Positions 18,320 through 27,982 are shown, counted from the stretch's first letter. The stretch: DNA of 64,000 nt from Spirochaetales bacterium (GCA_029098225.1 JAQXNX010000027.1:1-64000), one strand, 5' to 3'. Notes: a model not told the origin generated them from the sequence alone. A program made the numbers and translations.

Positions 18320-18434
18320 GATAAACGGATTTGCAAAACCGCACGCTGGCGTGCTGCACGTTGAATTGCCTTGTAATTATATACGTTGCCGCTCCCGCGG
18401 CAGCAATTCAAAGTGCTTTTGAAATCCGTTTATC
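18320..18434. repeat. multi-branched palindromic element
   Basis: In the 379-bp gap between divergent genes, GATAAACGGATTT...CAAAA pairs with TTTTGAAATCCGTTTATC as an outer stem (arms 18320-18338 and 18417-18434, one bulge). Inside are two further stems: GCACGC/GCGTGC (18341-18354), and a 14-bp arm pair (18356-18369 with 18403-18416, one mismatch) closed by TGCCGC-TCCC-GCGGCA. The whole folds as a three-way junction. The small ORF 18331-18531 in the track is an artefact of this element. The rest of the gap is A/T-rich promoter sequence. Confidence 0.7.
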
Positions 18435-18611
18435 TCCTTCACACAGAAATTTTATAAATTCAATTTGTAAAATTGATTTTCGTGACAAAATTCATATTAA
18501 TGTTGATTTATGGAAAAATTTAGTGTTATAATTATTTAAAAATATAATAAAAGTAACTATTATTGTTTTTTTTGCGGCATCTCTTGGCAGTTCTTTGCAT
18601 GGAGGTTTATT

Positions 18612-19508
18612 TTGATTAATTCAAAAAAACAGGAATCTCGACAAAGAGGTTCAGTTTCTTTTCCGATGGAATATTACAAAATAGATACTTCTCTGCCAGA
18701 TTATGATTTACCTTACCACTGGCATGTTGAATTTGAATTCATTCATATTCTCCGTGGTGAATATACAATTTTTGCCGGTTCAAAAGAATATGTTTTAAAA
18801 GCTGGAGATTTTTTCCTTATGTCCAGCGGAATTCTTCATGGCGACAGTGAAGGCTTCCGCGGAAATTGTATTTATGAATCGCTGGTTTTTGATCCAAACA
18901 TTATGAGGATAAATAATTACCTTACAGAGCCGTTCCTTGAAAAACTGATAGACGGTGAATTCTTTTTTATTCTTCAACCAGATGAAAATAATAAGGAATT
19001 AATCAATATAATTTCTGAATTATTCAGAATTGAAAAGGTTCAGAATTCAGGATATGAATATTTTACAATTTCACATCTGTTCGAGCTTATGGCATATATC
19101 AGCGTTAATCATCTTTATGAAAAAAATGAGCATTATATGAATGAGGGAGGAAAATTAGTCTGGCTGAAATGCGTAATGAATCTTATCAAGCAGCAGTATT
19201 CTACTCAGATAACGCTTGATCAGATGGCAGACAGCGCAGGCTTTTCTCCTAAATATTTCTGCAGAATTTTTCACGAAGTAACACATTATACACCCATGGA
19301 TTATCTGAACCAGTACAGAATTAACAGAGCTTCTGAAATGCTGCTGCGAACAGATGAATCTATAGAAGAAATTTCATACAATGTAGGAATAAACGACATA
19401 AGTTATTTTATTAAACTGTTTAAAAGATATAAAAACATAACACCATTAAAATACAGAAACTCAGGAATAGAAAAAAGCGAAGTCCATAAACAGCTTGAGT
19501 ATCTTTAA
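18612..19508 (+). CDS. AraC-family transcriptional regulator
   Basis: A 298-residue regulator. The N-terminal half is a cupin-like sugar-sensing domain (LPYHWHVEFEFIHIL, ILHGDSE) and the last ~100 residues hold the two helix-turn-helix motifs (LDQMADSAGFSPKYFCRIF and IEEISYNVGINDISYFIKLF). The start is TTG 18612, with GGAGG 6 bp upstream. Being divergent from the maltodextrin genes, it probably activates them in response to sugar; this is inferred from position. Confidence 0.87.
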   Translation: MINSKKQESRQRGSVSFPMEYYKIDTSLPDYDLPYHWHVEFEFIHILRGEYTIFAGSKEYVLKAGDFFLMSSGILHGDSEGFRGNCIYESLVFDPNIMRINNYLTEPFLEKLIDGEFFFILQPDENNKELINIISELFRIEKVQNSGYEYFTISHLFELMAYISVNHLYEKNEHYMNEGGKLVWLKCVMNLIKQQYSTQITLDQMADSAGFSPKYFCRIFHEVTHYTPMDYLNQYRINRASEMLLRTDESIEEISYNVGINDISYFIKLFKRYKNITPLKYRNSGIEKSEVHKQLEYL

Positions 19509-19550
19509 TAAAAAAAATATCGGAAATTCTAAAAACTGCAAAAGTGTAGT

Positions 19551-19702
19551 AAAAAAAAAGGACGCGAGTGGAATCGGGATTCAAACTGCATAGAAGGCGA
19601 TGGTACAAAATTCAACGCGGTAAACGGCCTACAGAGCAAGCAATGCTTGCATCGAGCCTTCTCGGTAGTTTGAAGCACGATGCAACGGAAGTCCTTTTTT
19701 TT
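19551..19702. repeat. nested inverted repeat, ~150 bp
   Basis: Outer arms AAAAAAAAGGAC (19552-19563) and GTCCTTTTTTTT (19691-19702) enclose TTCAAACT/AGTTTGAA, GAAGGC/GCCTTC and a central hairpin GCAAG-CAATG-CTTGC. The right arm ends in a T-run and could terminate transcription of the AraC gene. The word GAGTGGAATC inside it recurs twice at 30271 and 30473. No ORF of note lies in this 290-bp gap. Confidence 0.65.
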
Positions 19703-19740
19703 GGGTATAAGTTTTTTTTGAAGAAATACATTTGATATAT

Positions 19741-19769
19741 TTGCCTATTTAGAGAAATTTCATTAAAAT
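19741..19769 (+). promoter_or_regulatory. tpiA promoter
   Basis: TTGCCT and TAAAAT are separated by 17 bp, 30 bp before the tpiA start, and are followed by the ribosome binding site AAGGAG. Confidence 0.55.
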
Positions 19770-19799
19770 GATTTTATTAATTTTTAAGGAGTTTTTTCT

Positions 19800-20549
19800 A
19801 TGGCACGTACACATTATATTGCTGGAAACTGGAAAATGAACACAACAAAGGCTGAGGCTGTTGCTTTGGCAAAGGACCTTGTTGAACAGTTGAAGGGTAA
19901 AACAAACAAATATATGATTGGTGTTCCTTTTGTATACCTCGATGCAGTTGCACAGGTTGTAAAAGGTTCAAACATCATTCTTGCAGCTCAGGACTGTGCT
20001 GCAACTGATAACGGAGCTCACACAGGTGAAGTTTCCTGCGCTATGCTCAAGGATATCGGATGCCAGTGTGTAATTCTCGGACACTCAGAACGCCGCCACG
20101 AAATTGGTGAGTCTGACGAACTTATCAACAAAAAAGTTCGCAAGGCTCTTGCAAGCGGTCTCGAAGTTGATCTTTGTATCGGTGAACTTTTGAGCGAACG
20201 CGAAGCAGGTGAGGCAGAGCAGGTTTGTGCATTCCAGCTTTCTGCAGGTCTTGCTGGTGTTACAGAAGAGCAGATGAAGAACGTAACAATCGCTTATGAA
20301 CCGGTTTGGGCTATTGGTACAGGTAAAACTGCAACTCCAGATGACGCTCAGGCTATCCACAAGTTCATCCGCGGATACATTGCAAAGCTTTACAATCAGA
20401 AGGTTGCTGATGAAGTAATCATCCAGTACGGTGGATCTATGAAGGCTTCTAACGCTCCGGAACTTCTTGCACAGCCGGATATTGACGGTGGTTTGATTGG
20501 TGGAGCATCGTTGAAGGCTGAAACTTTCGTTCCTATTTGTGTATTATAA
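19800..20549 (+). CDS. tpiA: triosephosphate isomerase
   Basis: A 249-residue TIM-barrel enzyme interconverting dihydroxyacetone phosphate and glyceraldehyde 3-phosphate in glycolysis. The three catalytic residues sit at the classical numbers: K12 (GNWKMN), H95 (LGHSERR) and E167 (AYEPVWAIGTG). The phosphate-binding YGGSMKASN segment is present. AAGGAG lies before the ATG. Codon use is biased to C-ending codons, as in a highly expressed gene. A palindromic element follows at 20564. Confidence 0.96.
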   Translation: MARTHYIAGNWKMNTTKAEAVALAKDLVEQLKGKTNKYMIGVPFVYLDAVAQVVKGSNIILAAQDCAATDNGAHTGEVSCAMLKDIGCQCVILGHSERRHEIGESDELINKKVRKALASGLEVDLCIGELLSEREAGEAEQVCAFQLSAGLAGVTEEQMKNVTIAYEPVWAIGTGKTATPDDAQAIHKFIRGYIAKLYNQKVADEVIIQYGGSMKASNAPELLAQPDIDGGLIGGASLKAETFVPICVL

Positions 20550-20563
20550 ATTTAATTTAATAA

Positions 20564-20637
20564 CCGTTTTGCGGGGGCAAAACGGCAGGCTGTGTGATTG
20601 CTCGCTTGCTCGCAATCTTAGGGCAAACCGCAGCCTG
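20564..20637. repeat. palindromic element after tpiA
   Basis: CCGTTTTGC (20564-20572) pairs with GCAAAACGG (20577-20585). Next to it CAGGCTG (20586-20592) pairs with CAGCCTG (20631-20637) around an inner hairpin GATTGC/GCAATC. The GTTTTGC core is shared with the hairpins after gatA. It ends 8 bp before the cimA ATG. Confidence 0.65.
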
Positions 20638-20645
20638 TAATATAT

Positions 20646-22241
20646 ATGCGTAAGATAGAAATTTTAGACTCTACACTACGAGATGGTGCTCAGGGTGAAG
20701 GTGTTTCATATTCTCTTCAGGACAAGATTTATATCTGTCAGGCTTTGGATGATCTTGGCGTTACATATATAGAAGCCGGGAATCCTGGTTCAAATCCTAA
20801 GGATATGGAATTTTTCCGTAAGGTTAAGAATATAAAATTCAAAAATTCAGAAATCTGCGCATTTGGTTCAACCAGAAGAAAAAATATTTCCTGCGATGAA
20901 GATGAAAATCTTCAAAGTCTGCTTAAAGCAGGAACTAAAACTGTAGTTGTTTTTGGAAAATCGTGGACACTACATGTTACCCAGATTTTAAAAACTTCTC
21001 TTCAGGAAAATCTTAATATGATCCGCCAGTCGGTAGAGTATCTCGTAAAAAAAGGTCGCAAAGTTATATACGATGCCGAACACTTTTTTACAGCTTATTA
21101 TGATGATAAGGAATATGCCTTCCAGACAATTCAAGCTGCGGTAGATGGCGGCGCAAAAACAATTTGTCTTTGTGAAACAAAAGGCGGATTTTTAATTGAC
21201 GAATGTCGTGCTGCAGTAACAGAAGCAATTCAGAGATTTGGCGATAAAGTTCAGATTGGAATTCATACTCATAATGATTGCGGACTTGCTGTTGCAAACA
21301 GTCTTGTTGCTGTAAAAGAAGGTGTTACTCATGTTCAGGGAGTTCTTTTAGGTTTTGGAGAAAGAACCGGAAATGCAAATCTTTCAACCTTAATTCCAGA
21401 TTTGCAGCTTAAAATGGACTGCCAGTGCATTCAGCCGGAACAATTAAGTAATCTTACATCTATCTGCCACAGAATTGCCGAAATTACAAACATAAATTTA
21501 AATGCACAGTTTCCTTATGTTGGAGTAAACGCTTTCGCGCACAAAGCAGGAATGCATATTGATGCCGTATTAAAAAATCCATGGGCATATGAGCATATTT
21601 CTCCAGAAGTAGTAGGTAATTCAAGAGTTTTTTTAATGAGCGAAGTTGCCGGACGTGCAACAGTCATGGAAAAAGTGAAATCCATATTGCCGGAATTGCT
21701 TTCTGGAAATGCAGAAAAAGACAAGCTTATAATTAACAAAATAATGAAACGTGTAAAGGAACTGGAATCAGAAGGTTATCAGTTTGAAGGTGCTGACGGA
21801 AGTTTTGAATTGATGGTAAAAAAACTTACAGGCCTTTATAAACCGTTTTTCAAATTACATTATTATCAGACAAATGGTTCAAATCCTCGCCCTGAAGAAG
21901 GTGTTTGCAGCTGTGCTCAGATAAAGGTTGAAGTTGATGGAAAATTTGAAGTTACTGCAGGAGAAGGAAACGGACCTGTAAACGCTCTGGATATTGCCCT
22001 GCGACGGGCACTGCAGAAATTTTATCCTGTTGTTACCGGTTTTCACCTTATAGATTACAAGGTTAGGGTTTTAGATTCAAAACTTGCAACAGCAACTGCC
22101 GTTCGTGTAATAATTGAAAGCTCTGATGGAAAATCAAACTGGACAACAATCGGTGTTTCTTCCGACGTTATTGAAGCTTCCTGCATTGCACTTATTGATT
22201 CCTTTGAATACAAGCTTTCTAAAGAAAACATCCTCAAATAA
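20646..22241 (+). CDS. cimA: (R)-citramalate synthase
   Basis: A 531-residue enzyme of the isopropylmalate/homocitrate synthase family, best matching the citramalate synthase branch, which joins pyruvate and acetyl-CoA in the threonine-independent route to isoleucine. The N-terminal TIM barrel has LDSTLRDGAQGEG and the metal motif HTHNDCGLAVANSL. The C-terminal regulatory domain (about residues 395-520) ends the protein. The start ATG lacks a Shine-Dalgarno and follows a palindrome closely. ilvD two genes downstream supports the pathway. Isopropylmalate or homocitrate synthase is a less likely alternative. Confidence 0.85.
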   Translation: MRKIEILDSTLRDGAQGEGVSYSLQDKIYICQALDDLGVTYIEAGNPGSNPKDMEFFRKVKNIKFKNSEICAFGSTRRKNISCDEDENLQSLLKAGTKTVVVFGKSWTLHVTQILKTSLQENLNMIRQSVEYLVKKGRKVIYDAEHFFTAYYDDKEYAFQTIQAAVDGGAKTICLCETKGGFLIDECRAAVTEAIQRFGDKVQIGIHTHNDCGLAVANSLVAVKEGVTHVQGVLLGFGERTGNANLSTLIPDLQLKMDCQCIQPEQLSNLTSICHRIAEITNINLNAQFPYVGVNAFAHKAGMHIDAVLKNPWAYEHISPEVVGNSRVFLMSEVAGRATVMEKVKSILPELLSGNAEKDKLIINKIMKRVKELESEGYQFEGADGSFELMVKKLTGLYKPFFKLHYYQTNGSNPRPEEGVCSCAQIKVEVDGKFEVTAGEGNGPVNALDIALRRALQKFYPVVTGFHLIDYKVRVLDSKLATATAVRVIIESSDGKSNWTTIGVSSDVIEASCIALIDSFEYKLSKENILK

Positions 22242-22280
22242 TTGTTAATAAAAACTTTTTAAAAGACAAAATGAGAAATA

Positions 22281-22291
22281 TATGATAAAAT
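22281..22291 (+). promoter_or_regulatory. -10 element 7 nt before the start of the LRR gene
   Basis: TATGATAAAAT is followed by 7 nt and then ATG, without a Shine-Dalgarno. The identical 11-mer with the same 7-nt gap precedes the membrane protein gene at 33561 on the other strand. This suggests a leaderless transcript. Confidence 0.5.
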
Positions 22292-22298
22292 CGATTGT

Positions 22299-23864
22299 AT
22301 GGGTGAATCGTATATCAAAAAAAATGGATTATTATATTCTTCTGACTTGCATACAGTTTTAGGAGTAGACGATACTTCTGATGCATTTACAGGAAGAGTT
22401 CCTTTTGGTGCTCATTATATAGATGATGAAGTTTTTTCTGCATCTCCTTATGAATCAATTTCTTTGCCAGATTCAGTAAAACAGATAGGAAATGCTCTTT
22501 TTGAAAATTCACTTGCTTTGAAAAAAGTAAAATTACCATCTTCAATTACAGAACTTCCACCTTATCTTTTTAGCGGTTGTTCAGCACTTATAAAAATTAC
22601 AATGCCGAATTCTCTTGAGACGCTTTCTGAAGGTCTTTTTAAAGGCTGTTCTTCTCTTGCAGATATTCCTTTTAGAGCAGGAATTAAGGTTCTTCCGGTT
22701 TCTGTCTTTGAAGGTTGTACAGGATTAAAATCTTTAATAATTCCTTCAACAGTAGAAAAAATAGAAAGCAGGGCAGTTGCAGACTGTTCAGCTCTGGAAA
22801 CGGTTGTTATTCCAGGAAATATAGCAGAAATCGCTCCTGATGCATTTGCAGGCTGCAATTCAATCAGAAATATCAGAATTGACGGAGAAAGCAGCAAATT
22901 CTTTGTTGGCGAGGATGGAAATCTTTACAAGAAAGGTGCTGCTTCTGATGAGCTTATAATTCGCGTTTGTGCAGCAAAGGGTGCAGATTATTCATTCTTT
23001 AAAGAAAATGCAGATGAAATTCCTGTAGAAATTGCAGAAGATGATGAAGAACTTGATGATGATACATTCAGTGCCGAAATTGGGGCCAGCGATGAAGAAT
23101 CTGATTTTATGGATATTTCAAATACTAAAGTTAAAAACGAGGTTGTTAATATGGAAGATAACAATGTAGATTCAATGCTTGCTGACATTATGGGCGAGGA
23201 AAAAGAGCGTGTTTCTGGTAGCGAATCGACAGGTGTTAGTGAAAAAGAAGCCGAAGTACTTTCTGAAGCAATGGATGTTATGTCGGAATCTCCAGCTCAA
23301 TCAACTGTAGGTGCAGTAAGTAATGAAGAACTTGAAAACCTTTTTTCTAAACAGGAAGAGCAGGAGCTGGGTAAATCTGCCGAAGAAAAGAAAGATCCTA
23401 ATGTAATAGATGGAAAGACAAAAATCCTTATTGATTCAGTTGCCTTTAGCCGCGTATTAAATTATAAGCCGGCCGGAGAAGTTCCAGAAGATGGAGACTT
23501 GTTTGTAATTGCAGAAAAAACAGTTACAGGCGAAAATGGAAATAAGGACTTTTCTAAAAAATTACTTGCCTGCTGTAATACTTTTGCAAGAATTCACGAT
23601 TTCCAGAGAGTATTCCTGCTTGCAGGACTTCCATTTGAGAATGAAGAATTTACTCAATTTTACTTCCATTATATAAATAAGAGAAATGTTATTCTTGCCT
23701 GTCAGGCAGAAAAGCCATCTCTTCTTTCTGATTATGCAAAGAAAATCTGTGAAGAATCGCGAATCAGTCTGGACAGAAATGAATTGAATGAACAGAGAAA
23801 GAGTGCAGCTCAAAAAACAGATATGCTTATTAAACTTGTAATCAGAGATAATTATGAAGAGTGA
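22299..23864 (+). CDS. BspA-type leucine-rich repeat protein with acidic linker
   Basis: A 521-residue protein. Residues about 35-200 are five or six ~23-residue repeats of the LRR_5/BspA kind ([38 protein letters not shown]). A very acidic linker follows ([11 protein letters not shown] and [10 protein letters not shown], roughly 250-275), then a low-complexity stretch and a C-terminal globular part ([16 protein letters not shown] to the end). Unlike most BspA proteins there is no signal peptide, so a cytoplasmic role is likely. It lies between cimA and ilvD and overlaps ilvD by 11 bp. The C-terminal domain is not recognised. Confidence 0.7.
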   Translation: MGESYIKKNGLLYSSDLHTVLGVDDTSDAFTGRVPFGAHYIDDEVFSASPYESISLPDSVKQIGNALFENSLALKKVKLPSSITELPPYLFSGCSALIKITMPNSLETLSEGLFKGCSSLADIPFRAGIKVLPVSVFEGCTGLKSLIIPSTVEKIESRAVADCSALETVVIPGNIAEIAPDAFAGCNSIRNIRIDGESSKFFVGEDGNLYKKGAASDELIIRVCAAKGADYSFFKENADEIPVEIAEDDEELDDDTFSAEIGASDEESDFMDISNTKVKNEVVNMEDNNVDSMLADIMGEEKERVSGSESTGVSEKEAEVLSEAMDVMSESPAQSTVGAVSNEELENLFSKQEEQELGKSAEEKKDPNVIDGKTKILIDSVAFSRVLNYKPAGEVPEDGDLFVIAEKTVTGENGNKDFSKKLLACCNTFARIHDFQRVFLLAGLPFENEEFTQFYFHYINKRNVILACQAEKPSLLSDYAKKICEESRISLDRNELNEQRKSAAQKTDMLIKLVIRDNYEE

Positions 23865-25539
23865 CAATGCTAAAAAAGGTGTAGAACGTGCACCTCACCG
23901 CTCATTGTTTTATGCAATGGGCTATACTGATGAAGAACTTGACCGACCTTTAGTTGGTATATGTTGTGCAAAAAATGAAATAATTCCTGGTCATATTGAA
24001 CTTGACAGAATTGCTGAAGCCGTTAAGGCTGGAGTTCGTATGGCTGGCGGAACGCCTGTAGAATTTCCTGCAATCGGTGTTTGTGATGGTATTGCCATGG
24101 GACATGAAGGTATGAAATATTCCCTTGTTACCCGTGAGCTTATTGCAGATTCTATTGAGTGCATGACTAAAGCACATCAGTTTGATGCGCTTGTTATGAT
24201 TCCTAACTGCGATAAAATTGTTCCAGGAATGCTTATGGCAGCAGCCCGCCTTGATTTGCCTACTGTTTTTGTAAGCGGCGGTCCTATGATGCCTGGTCAC
24301 TTACCTGGAGCAGATGCTTCTAATCCATATAGTGGAAGAAATCTTTCTCTTACAGATATGTTTGAAGCCGTTGGTGCAGTTGCAAGCGGTCGTATTAACA
24401 AAGAACAGCTTCGCGAAATGGAAAGTGTTGCTTGTCCTGGCTGTGGAGCCTGTTCCGGTATGTTTACAGCAAACTCTATGAACTGTCTTACTGAGTCTAT
24501 TGGACTTGGTTTGCCGGGCAATGGAACAATTCCTGCCGTAACCGGGCGTCGTATTGCTCTTGCAAAAAAAGCCGGAATGCAGGTTATGGAAATGTTTAAC
24601 CGCGGAATTACAGCCCGATGCATGATGACTAAAAAGAATTTCCAGAATGCACTTGCTGCCGATATGGCACTTGGCTGTTCTTCGAATACGATGCTTCATT
24701 TACCGGCTATTGCTCATGAAGCTGGCTTGAGTATTGATTTACATGAAGTTAACGAGATTTCTAATAAAACTCCTAATTTATGTCATCTTGCTCCGGCAGG
24801 CCATACTTTTATGTGCGAGCTTGATGATGCTGGTGGTGTTCAGGCTGTTCTTGCTGAGCTTGCAAAAAAGGATCTTATTGATACCAGCCTGATGACTGTA
24901 ACCGGTAAAACTATTGCAGAAAATATTAAGGGTGTAAAAAATCGTAATCCGGAAGTATTGCGTCCTATTGAGAATCCGTTTAGCGATAACGGAGGTCTGG
25001 CAATTCTTTTTGGAAATTTAGCTCCAAACGGAACTGTTGTAAAACGTTCTGCCTGCGCAAAAGAGCTTATGAAGCATACAGGTCCTGCTCGTGTATTTAA
25101 TGACGAAAGCGAAGCAATGGAAGCTGTTCAAAAGCAAAAGATAAAAAGCGGTGATGTTGTAGTAATTCGTTATGAAGGTCCAAAAGGTGGTCCTGGAATG
25201 CGCGAAATGCTTGCAGTTACTGCAGCACTTGCTGGTCAGGGACTTGATAAAGAAGTTGCCCTTATTACAGATGGCCGTTTTTCTGGTGCTACCCGAGGAG
25301 CTTCTCTTGGACATTGTTCACCAGAAGCAGCAGTTGGTGGTCCTATTGCGCTTGTAGAAGAAGGTGATCAGATTACTCTTGATATAAATAACTATAAGAT
25401 TACACTTGAAGTTAGCGATGAAGAACTTGAACGACGGCGGGCTGTCTGGAAGGCTCCTGAACCAAAGGTAAAAACAGGATACCTTGCGCGATATGCTAAA
25501 CTCGTCAGTTCGGCAGATAAAGGTGCCATTCTTGAATAG
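23854..25539 (+). CDS. ilvD: dihydroxy-acid dehydratase
   Basis: A 561-residue Fe-S enzyme that dehydrates 2,3-dihydroxy acids to 2-keto acids in valine, leucine and isoleucine synthesis. Cluster ligands are seen at C119 ([10 protein letters not shown]) and in [18 protein letters not shown] (C194, C197, C200). At the position where [2Fe-2S] types have PCN it has PGH, so a labile [4Fe-4S] cluster as in Escherichia coli is more likely. The start overlaps the LRR gene. A strong terminator follows. Confidence 0.94.
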   Translation: MKSDNAKKGVERAPHRSLFYAMGYTDEELDRPLVGICCAKNEIIPGHIELDRIAEAVKAGVRMAGGTPVEFPAIGVCDGIAMGHEGMKYSLVTRELIADSIECMTKAHQFDALVMIPNCDKIVPGMLMAAARLDLPTVFVSGGPMMPGHLPGADASNPYSGRNLSLTDMFEAVGAVASGRINKEQLREMESVACPGCGACSGMFTANSMNCLTESIGLGLPGNGTIPAVTGRRIALAKKAGMQVMEMFNRGITARCMMTKKNFQNALAADMALGCSSNTMLHLPAIAHEAGLSIDLHEVNEISNKTPNLCHLAPAGHTFMCELDDAGGVQAVLAELAKKDLIDTSLMTVTGKTIAENIKGVKNRNPEVLRPIENPFSDNGGLAILFGNLAPNGTVVKRSACAKELMKHTGPARVFNDESEAMEAVQKQKIKSGDVVVIRYEGPKGGPGMREMLAVTAALAGQGLDKEVALITDGRFSGATRGASLGHCSPEAAVGGPIALVEEGDQITLDINNYKITLEVSDEELERRRAVWKAPEPKVKTGYLARYAKLVSSADKGAILE

Positions 25540-25549
25540 GTGATAATCG

Positions 25550-25580
25550 AAAAAAGTCGCATAATTTGCGGCTTTTTTTT
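25550..25580 (+). terminator. ilvD terminator
   Basis: AAAAAGTCGC pairs with GCGGCTTTTT (one G-U pair) over a 7-nt loop and runs into a tract of T residues. It is a classical intrinsic terminator just after the ilvD stop. Confidence 0.8.
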
Positions 25581-25671
25581 CTTTAACATTTTATCTTGAC
25601 AAAAAGTGCAAAAAATGTCATTTTGTTTGTACGCCTTTTGGCCAAAAGAAATTTTTGACAGGGGAAAACAA

Positions 25672-26622
25672 ATGAAAAAATATGCATTTTTATTTCCGGG
25701 ACAGGGTGCACAGGTTCCGGGCATGATTAAGGATATCTGTGATGCTTATCCTGAAGCACGTGCAGTTGTAGATCAGGTAACAAAAATTACTGGCGTTGAT
25801 ATGCCAAAGCTTCTTTGGGAGAGTGATGCTGCAACTTTGAGCCGCAGCGACAACAGTCAGCTTGCTATTACAACTGCCTCACTTGCAGTTATGGCTGTTT
25901 TGAAGACAAAAGGTATTGAGCCAAGCGCCGCTATGGGCTTCTCTCTTGGAGAATTCCCTGCTTTGTATGCAGCAGGCGTTTTGAGCTTTGAAGATGTAAT
26001 TAAAGTAGTTCGCGAGCGCGGACTTATTATGCAGGCTACCTGCGAAAATATTGCAAAGGCAAACGAAGGTCATGCACCTGGTATGACAGCTGTTCTTGGT
26101 CTTCCACCAGAAAAGGTTGAAGAGCTTGCAAACGGCATTAAAGATGCTTATGCAGCAAATCTTAACAGCCCTGTTCAGACAGTAGTAAGCGGTACAGCTG
26201 ATGCTCTCGAACAGATTGAAGCAAAAGCAAAGGAAGCAGGCGCGCGCCGTGCCTTGAGACTTGCAGTAGCTGGTCCTTTCCACAGTCCTTTGATGCAGGA
26301 AGCTGCTGATAATTTTGAAAAGGCAATTGCAGGTGTTACTTTCAATAATCCAAATAAGACACTTTTCAGCAACGTTACTGGTAAAGAAGCAAAAGACGGA
26401 GCTGAAATCAAAAAGAATGCAGTTCTTCACCTTACAAATCCTGTTCGCTGGACAAGCGAAGAAGCCGTTTTGAATGATCTTATCAAGTCAAGCGGTGACG
26501 AATGGGAGCTGATTGAACCTGGTGTTGGTGCTGTTCTTACAGGTCTCTGGGGAAAATCGGGATTTGCAGAAACAGCAAACTGTGTTGCAGTTAATTCTGC
26601 AGAAAGCATTGGAAATTTATAA
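25672..26622 (+). CDS. fabD: malonyl-CoA:ACP transacylase
   Basis: A 316-residue enzyme that loads malonyl groups onto acyl carrier protein for fatty acid synthesis. The nucleophile is S91 (GFSLGEF) and the catalytic His is H204 (AGPFHSPL). The N-terminal FLFPGQGAQ motif is present. The start at 25672 follows AGGGG; the ORF track start is 22 codons too early, in the leader. A TTGACA lies at 25596 but no good -10 box was found at the right distance. fabF follows after a palindrome; acpP is not in the window. Confidence 0.94.
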   Translation: MKKYAFLFPGQGAQVPGMIKDICDAYPEARAVVDQVTKITGVDMPKLLWESDAATLSRSDNSQLAITTASLAVMAVLKTKGIEPSAAMGFSLGEFPALYAAGVLSFEDVIKVVRERGLIMQATCENIAKANEGHAPGMTAVLGLPPEKVEELANGIKDAYAANLNSPVQTVVSGTADALEQIEAKAKEAGARRALRLAVAGPFHSPLMQEAADNFEKAIAGVTFNNPNKTLFSNVTGKEAKDGAEIKKNAVLHLTNPVRWTSEEAVLNDLIKSSGDEWELIEPGVGAVLTGLWGKSGFAETANCVAVNSAESIGNL

Positions 26623-26644
26623 TTTAATAAACAAAGATGTACAG

Positions 26645-26697
26645 GATATAAAAGATAGGATAAAAAAATCCTTATCATCCTTTCTATCTTTTATATC
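26645..26697. repeat. long perfect palindrome between fabD and fabF
   Basis: GATATAAAAGATAG (26645-26658) pairs with CTATCTTTTATATC (26684-26697), with an inner GATAA/TTATC stem. There is no T-run after it, and the fabF ribosome binding site begins 17 bp later. It could attenuate or protect the fabD-fabF message. Confidence 0.65.
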
Positions 26698-26723
26698 TTT
26701 GTAAAATTTTGATGAGGATTAAT

Positions 26724-27977
26724 ATGGAAAAAAGACGTGTTGTAATTACTGGAATGGGAGCTGTAACTCCTCTTGGAAATACTGTTGATGAGTTCTGGGC
26801 TGGAATTAAAGCTGGAAAAAGCGGAATCGGCCCAATCACTCTTTTTGATGCTTCTGTAAATAAGGTTCATTATGCTGCAGAGGTAAAAAACTTTGATCCT
26901 AGTCTTTATATGGATTCAAAGGATGCCCGCAAGATGGCCCGCTTTACTCAGCTTGGTGTTGCTGCTGCTAAGATGGCTCTTGACGATGCCGGTCTTATGG
27001 GCAATGCAGAAGTTCTTGATGAAACTGGAATTATTCTTGGTGTTGGAATTGGTGGTCTTGAAGAAACTGAAGCAGACGTTCTTGGTATGGCAAGAATGAA
27101 TGGTGTAAAAACTAATCCTATGGCTATTCCAAAGCTTATTCCAAATGAAGTAGGTGGAAATATTGCAATTAACTTTGGCTTACATGGACCGGTTCAGTCA
27201 ATTGCTACAGCCTGTTCTTCTGGTACAGATGCCCTTGGTGTCGCTTTTGATATGGTAAGAAGCGGCCGCCTCGATTGCTGTCTCAGCGGTGGTGCAGAAA
27301 GCACAATCTGTCAGTTCGGTGTTGTAGGCTTTGAAGTTCTTCATGCTCTTTCTACTGGTTTTGATGATGATCCTACTAAGGCAAGCCGTCCTTTTGATAA
27401 GAACCGCAATGGCTTTGTAATGGGTGAGGGCTCTGCAATTCTTATTCTTGAAGAGTATGAACATGCTAAGGCTCGTGGTGCTAAGATTTATGCTGAAATT
27501 GCAGGTTATGGTGCTTCTTGTGATGGTTATCATTTGACTGCTCCTAATCCTGATGGAATCTGCGGTTCTAAGTGTATGACACGTGCCCTCAAGGATGCCG
27601 GAATGGATCCAAGTGAGATTCAGTACTACAACGCTCACGGAACTTCTACAATGAAGAATGATTCGAGCGAAACAAATATGATTAAGATTGCCTTCGGTGA
27701 AGAAAATGCCCGCAAGCTTAAGATTTCTTCTACAAAGTCTATGCACGGTCACTGTCTTGGTGCAACTGGTGCTATTGAGGCTATGGTTTGCGTTAAGGCA
27801 ATTCAGGACAGCTTTGTTCCTTGTACAAAGAACCTTGATAACGTTGACGTAGAAGGCGGCTGCGACCTCGACTACGTTCCAAACAAGGGAATTGAAATGA
27901 ACATTGATGCTGCTATGTCTGCAACTTTCGGATTCGGTGGACACAACGGTGCGATTATTATTCGCAAGGTAAAATAG
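26724..27977 (+). CDS. fabF: beta-ketoacyl-ACP synthase II
   Basis: A 417-residue condensing enzyme that elongates the acyl chain in fatty acid synthesis. The Cys-His-His triad is C164 (TACSSGTD), H305 (NAHGTST) and H343 (KSMHGHCLGA). The N-terminal VVITGMGAVTPLG is typical. ATG 26724 is chosen because GAGG lies upstream; the ORF track starts at a TTG five codons earlier. The gene is preceded by fabD. A cluster of TTCG-loop hairpins and a terminator follow. Confidence 0.94.
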   Translation: MEKRRVVITGMGAVTPLGNTVDEFWAGIKAGKSGIGPITLFDASVNKVHYAAEVKNFDPSLYMDSKDARKMARFTQLGVAAAKMALDDAGLMGNAEVLDETGIILGVGIGGLEETEADVLGMARMNGVKTNPMAIPKLIPNEVGGNIAINFGLHGPVQSIATACSSGTDALGVAFDMVRSGRLDCCLSGGAESTICQFGVVGFEVLHALSTGFDDDPTKASRPFDKNRNGFVMGEGSAILILEEYEHAKARGAKIYAEIAGYGASCDGYHLTAPNPDGICGSKCMTRALKDAGMDPSEIQYYNAHGTSTMKNDSSETNMIKIAFGEENARKLKISSTKSMHGHCLGATGAIEAMVCVKAIQDSFVPCTKNLDNVDVEGGCDLDYVPNKGIEMNIDAAMSATFGFGGHNGAIIIRKVK

Positions 27978-27982
27978 TTTTC

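Noticed and set aside
18331-18531. 66-residue ORF in the gap before the AraC gene
   Set aside because: It lies within the multi-branched palindrome and shows no protein-like pattern or ribosome binding site.
19593-19660. Possible fluoride riboswitch (GGCGATGG start)
   Set aside because: The rest of the consensus is missing, the stretch belongs to a nested inverted repeat, and the downstream gene is tpiA.
26175-26411. Antisense ORFs such as those over fabD, fabF, ilvD and lon
   Set aside because: They are shadows of strong coding frames on the other strand, without ribosome binding sites or family motifs.
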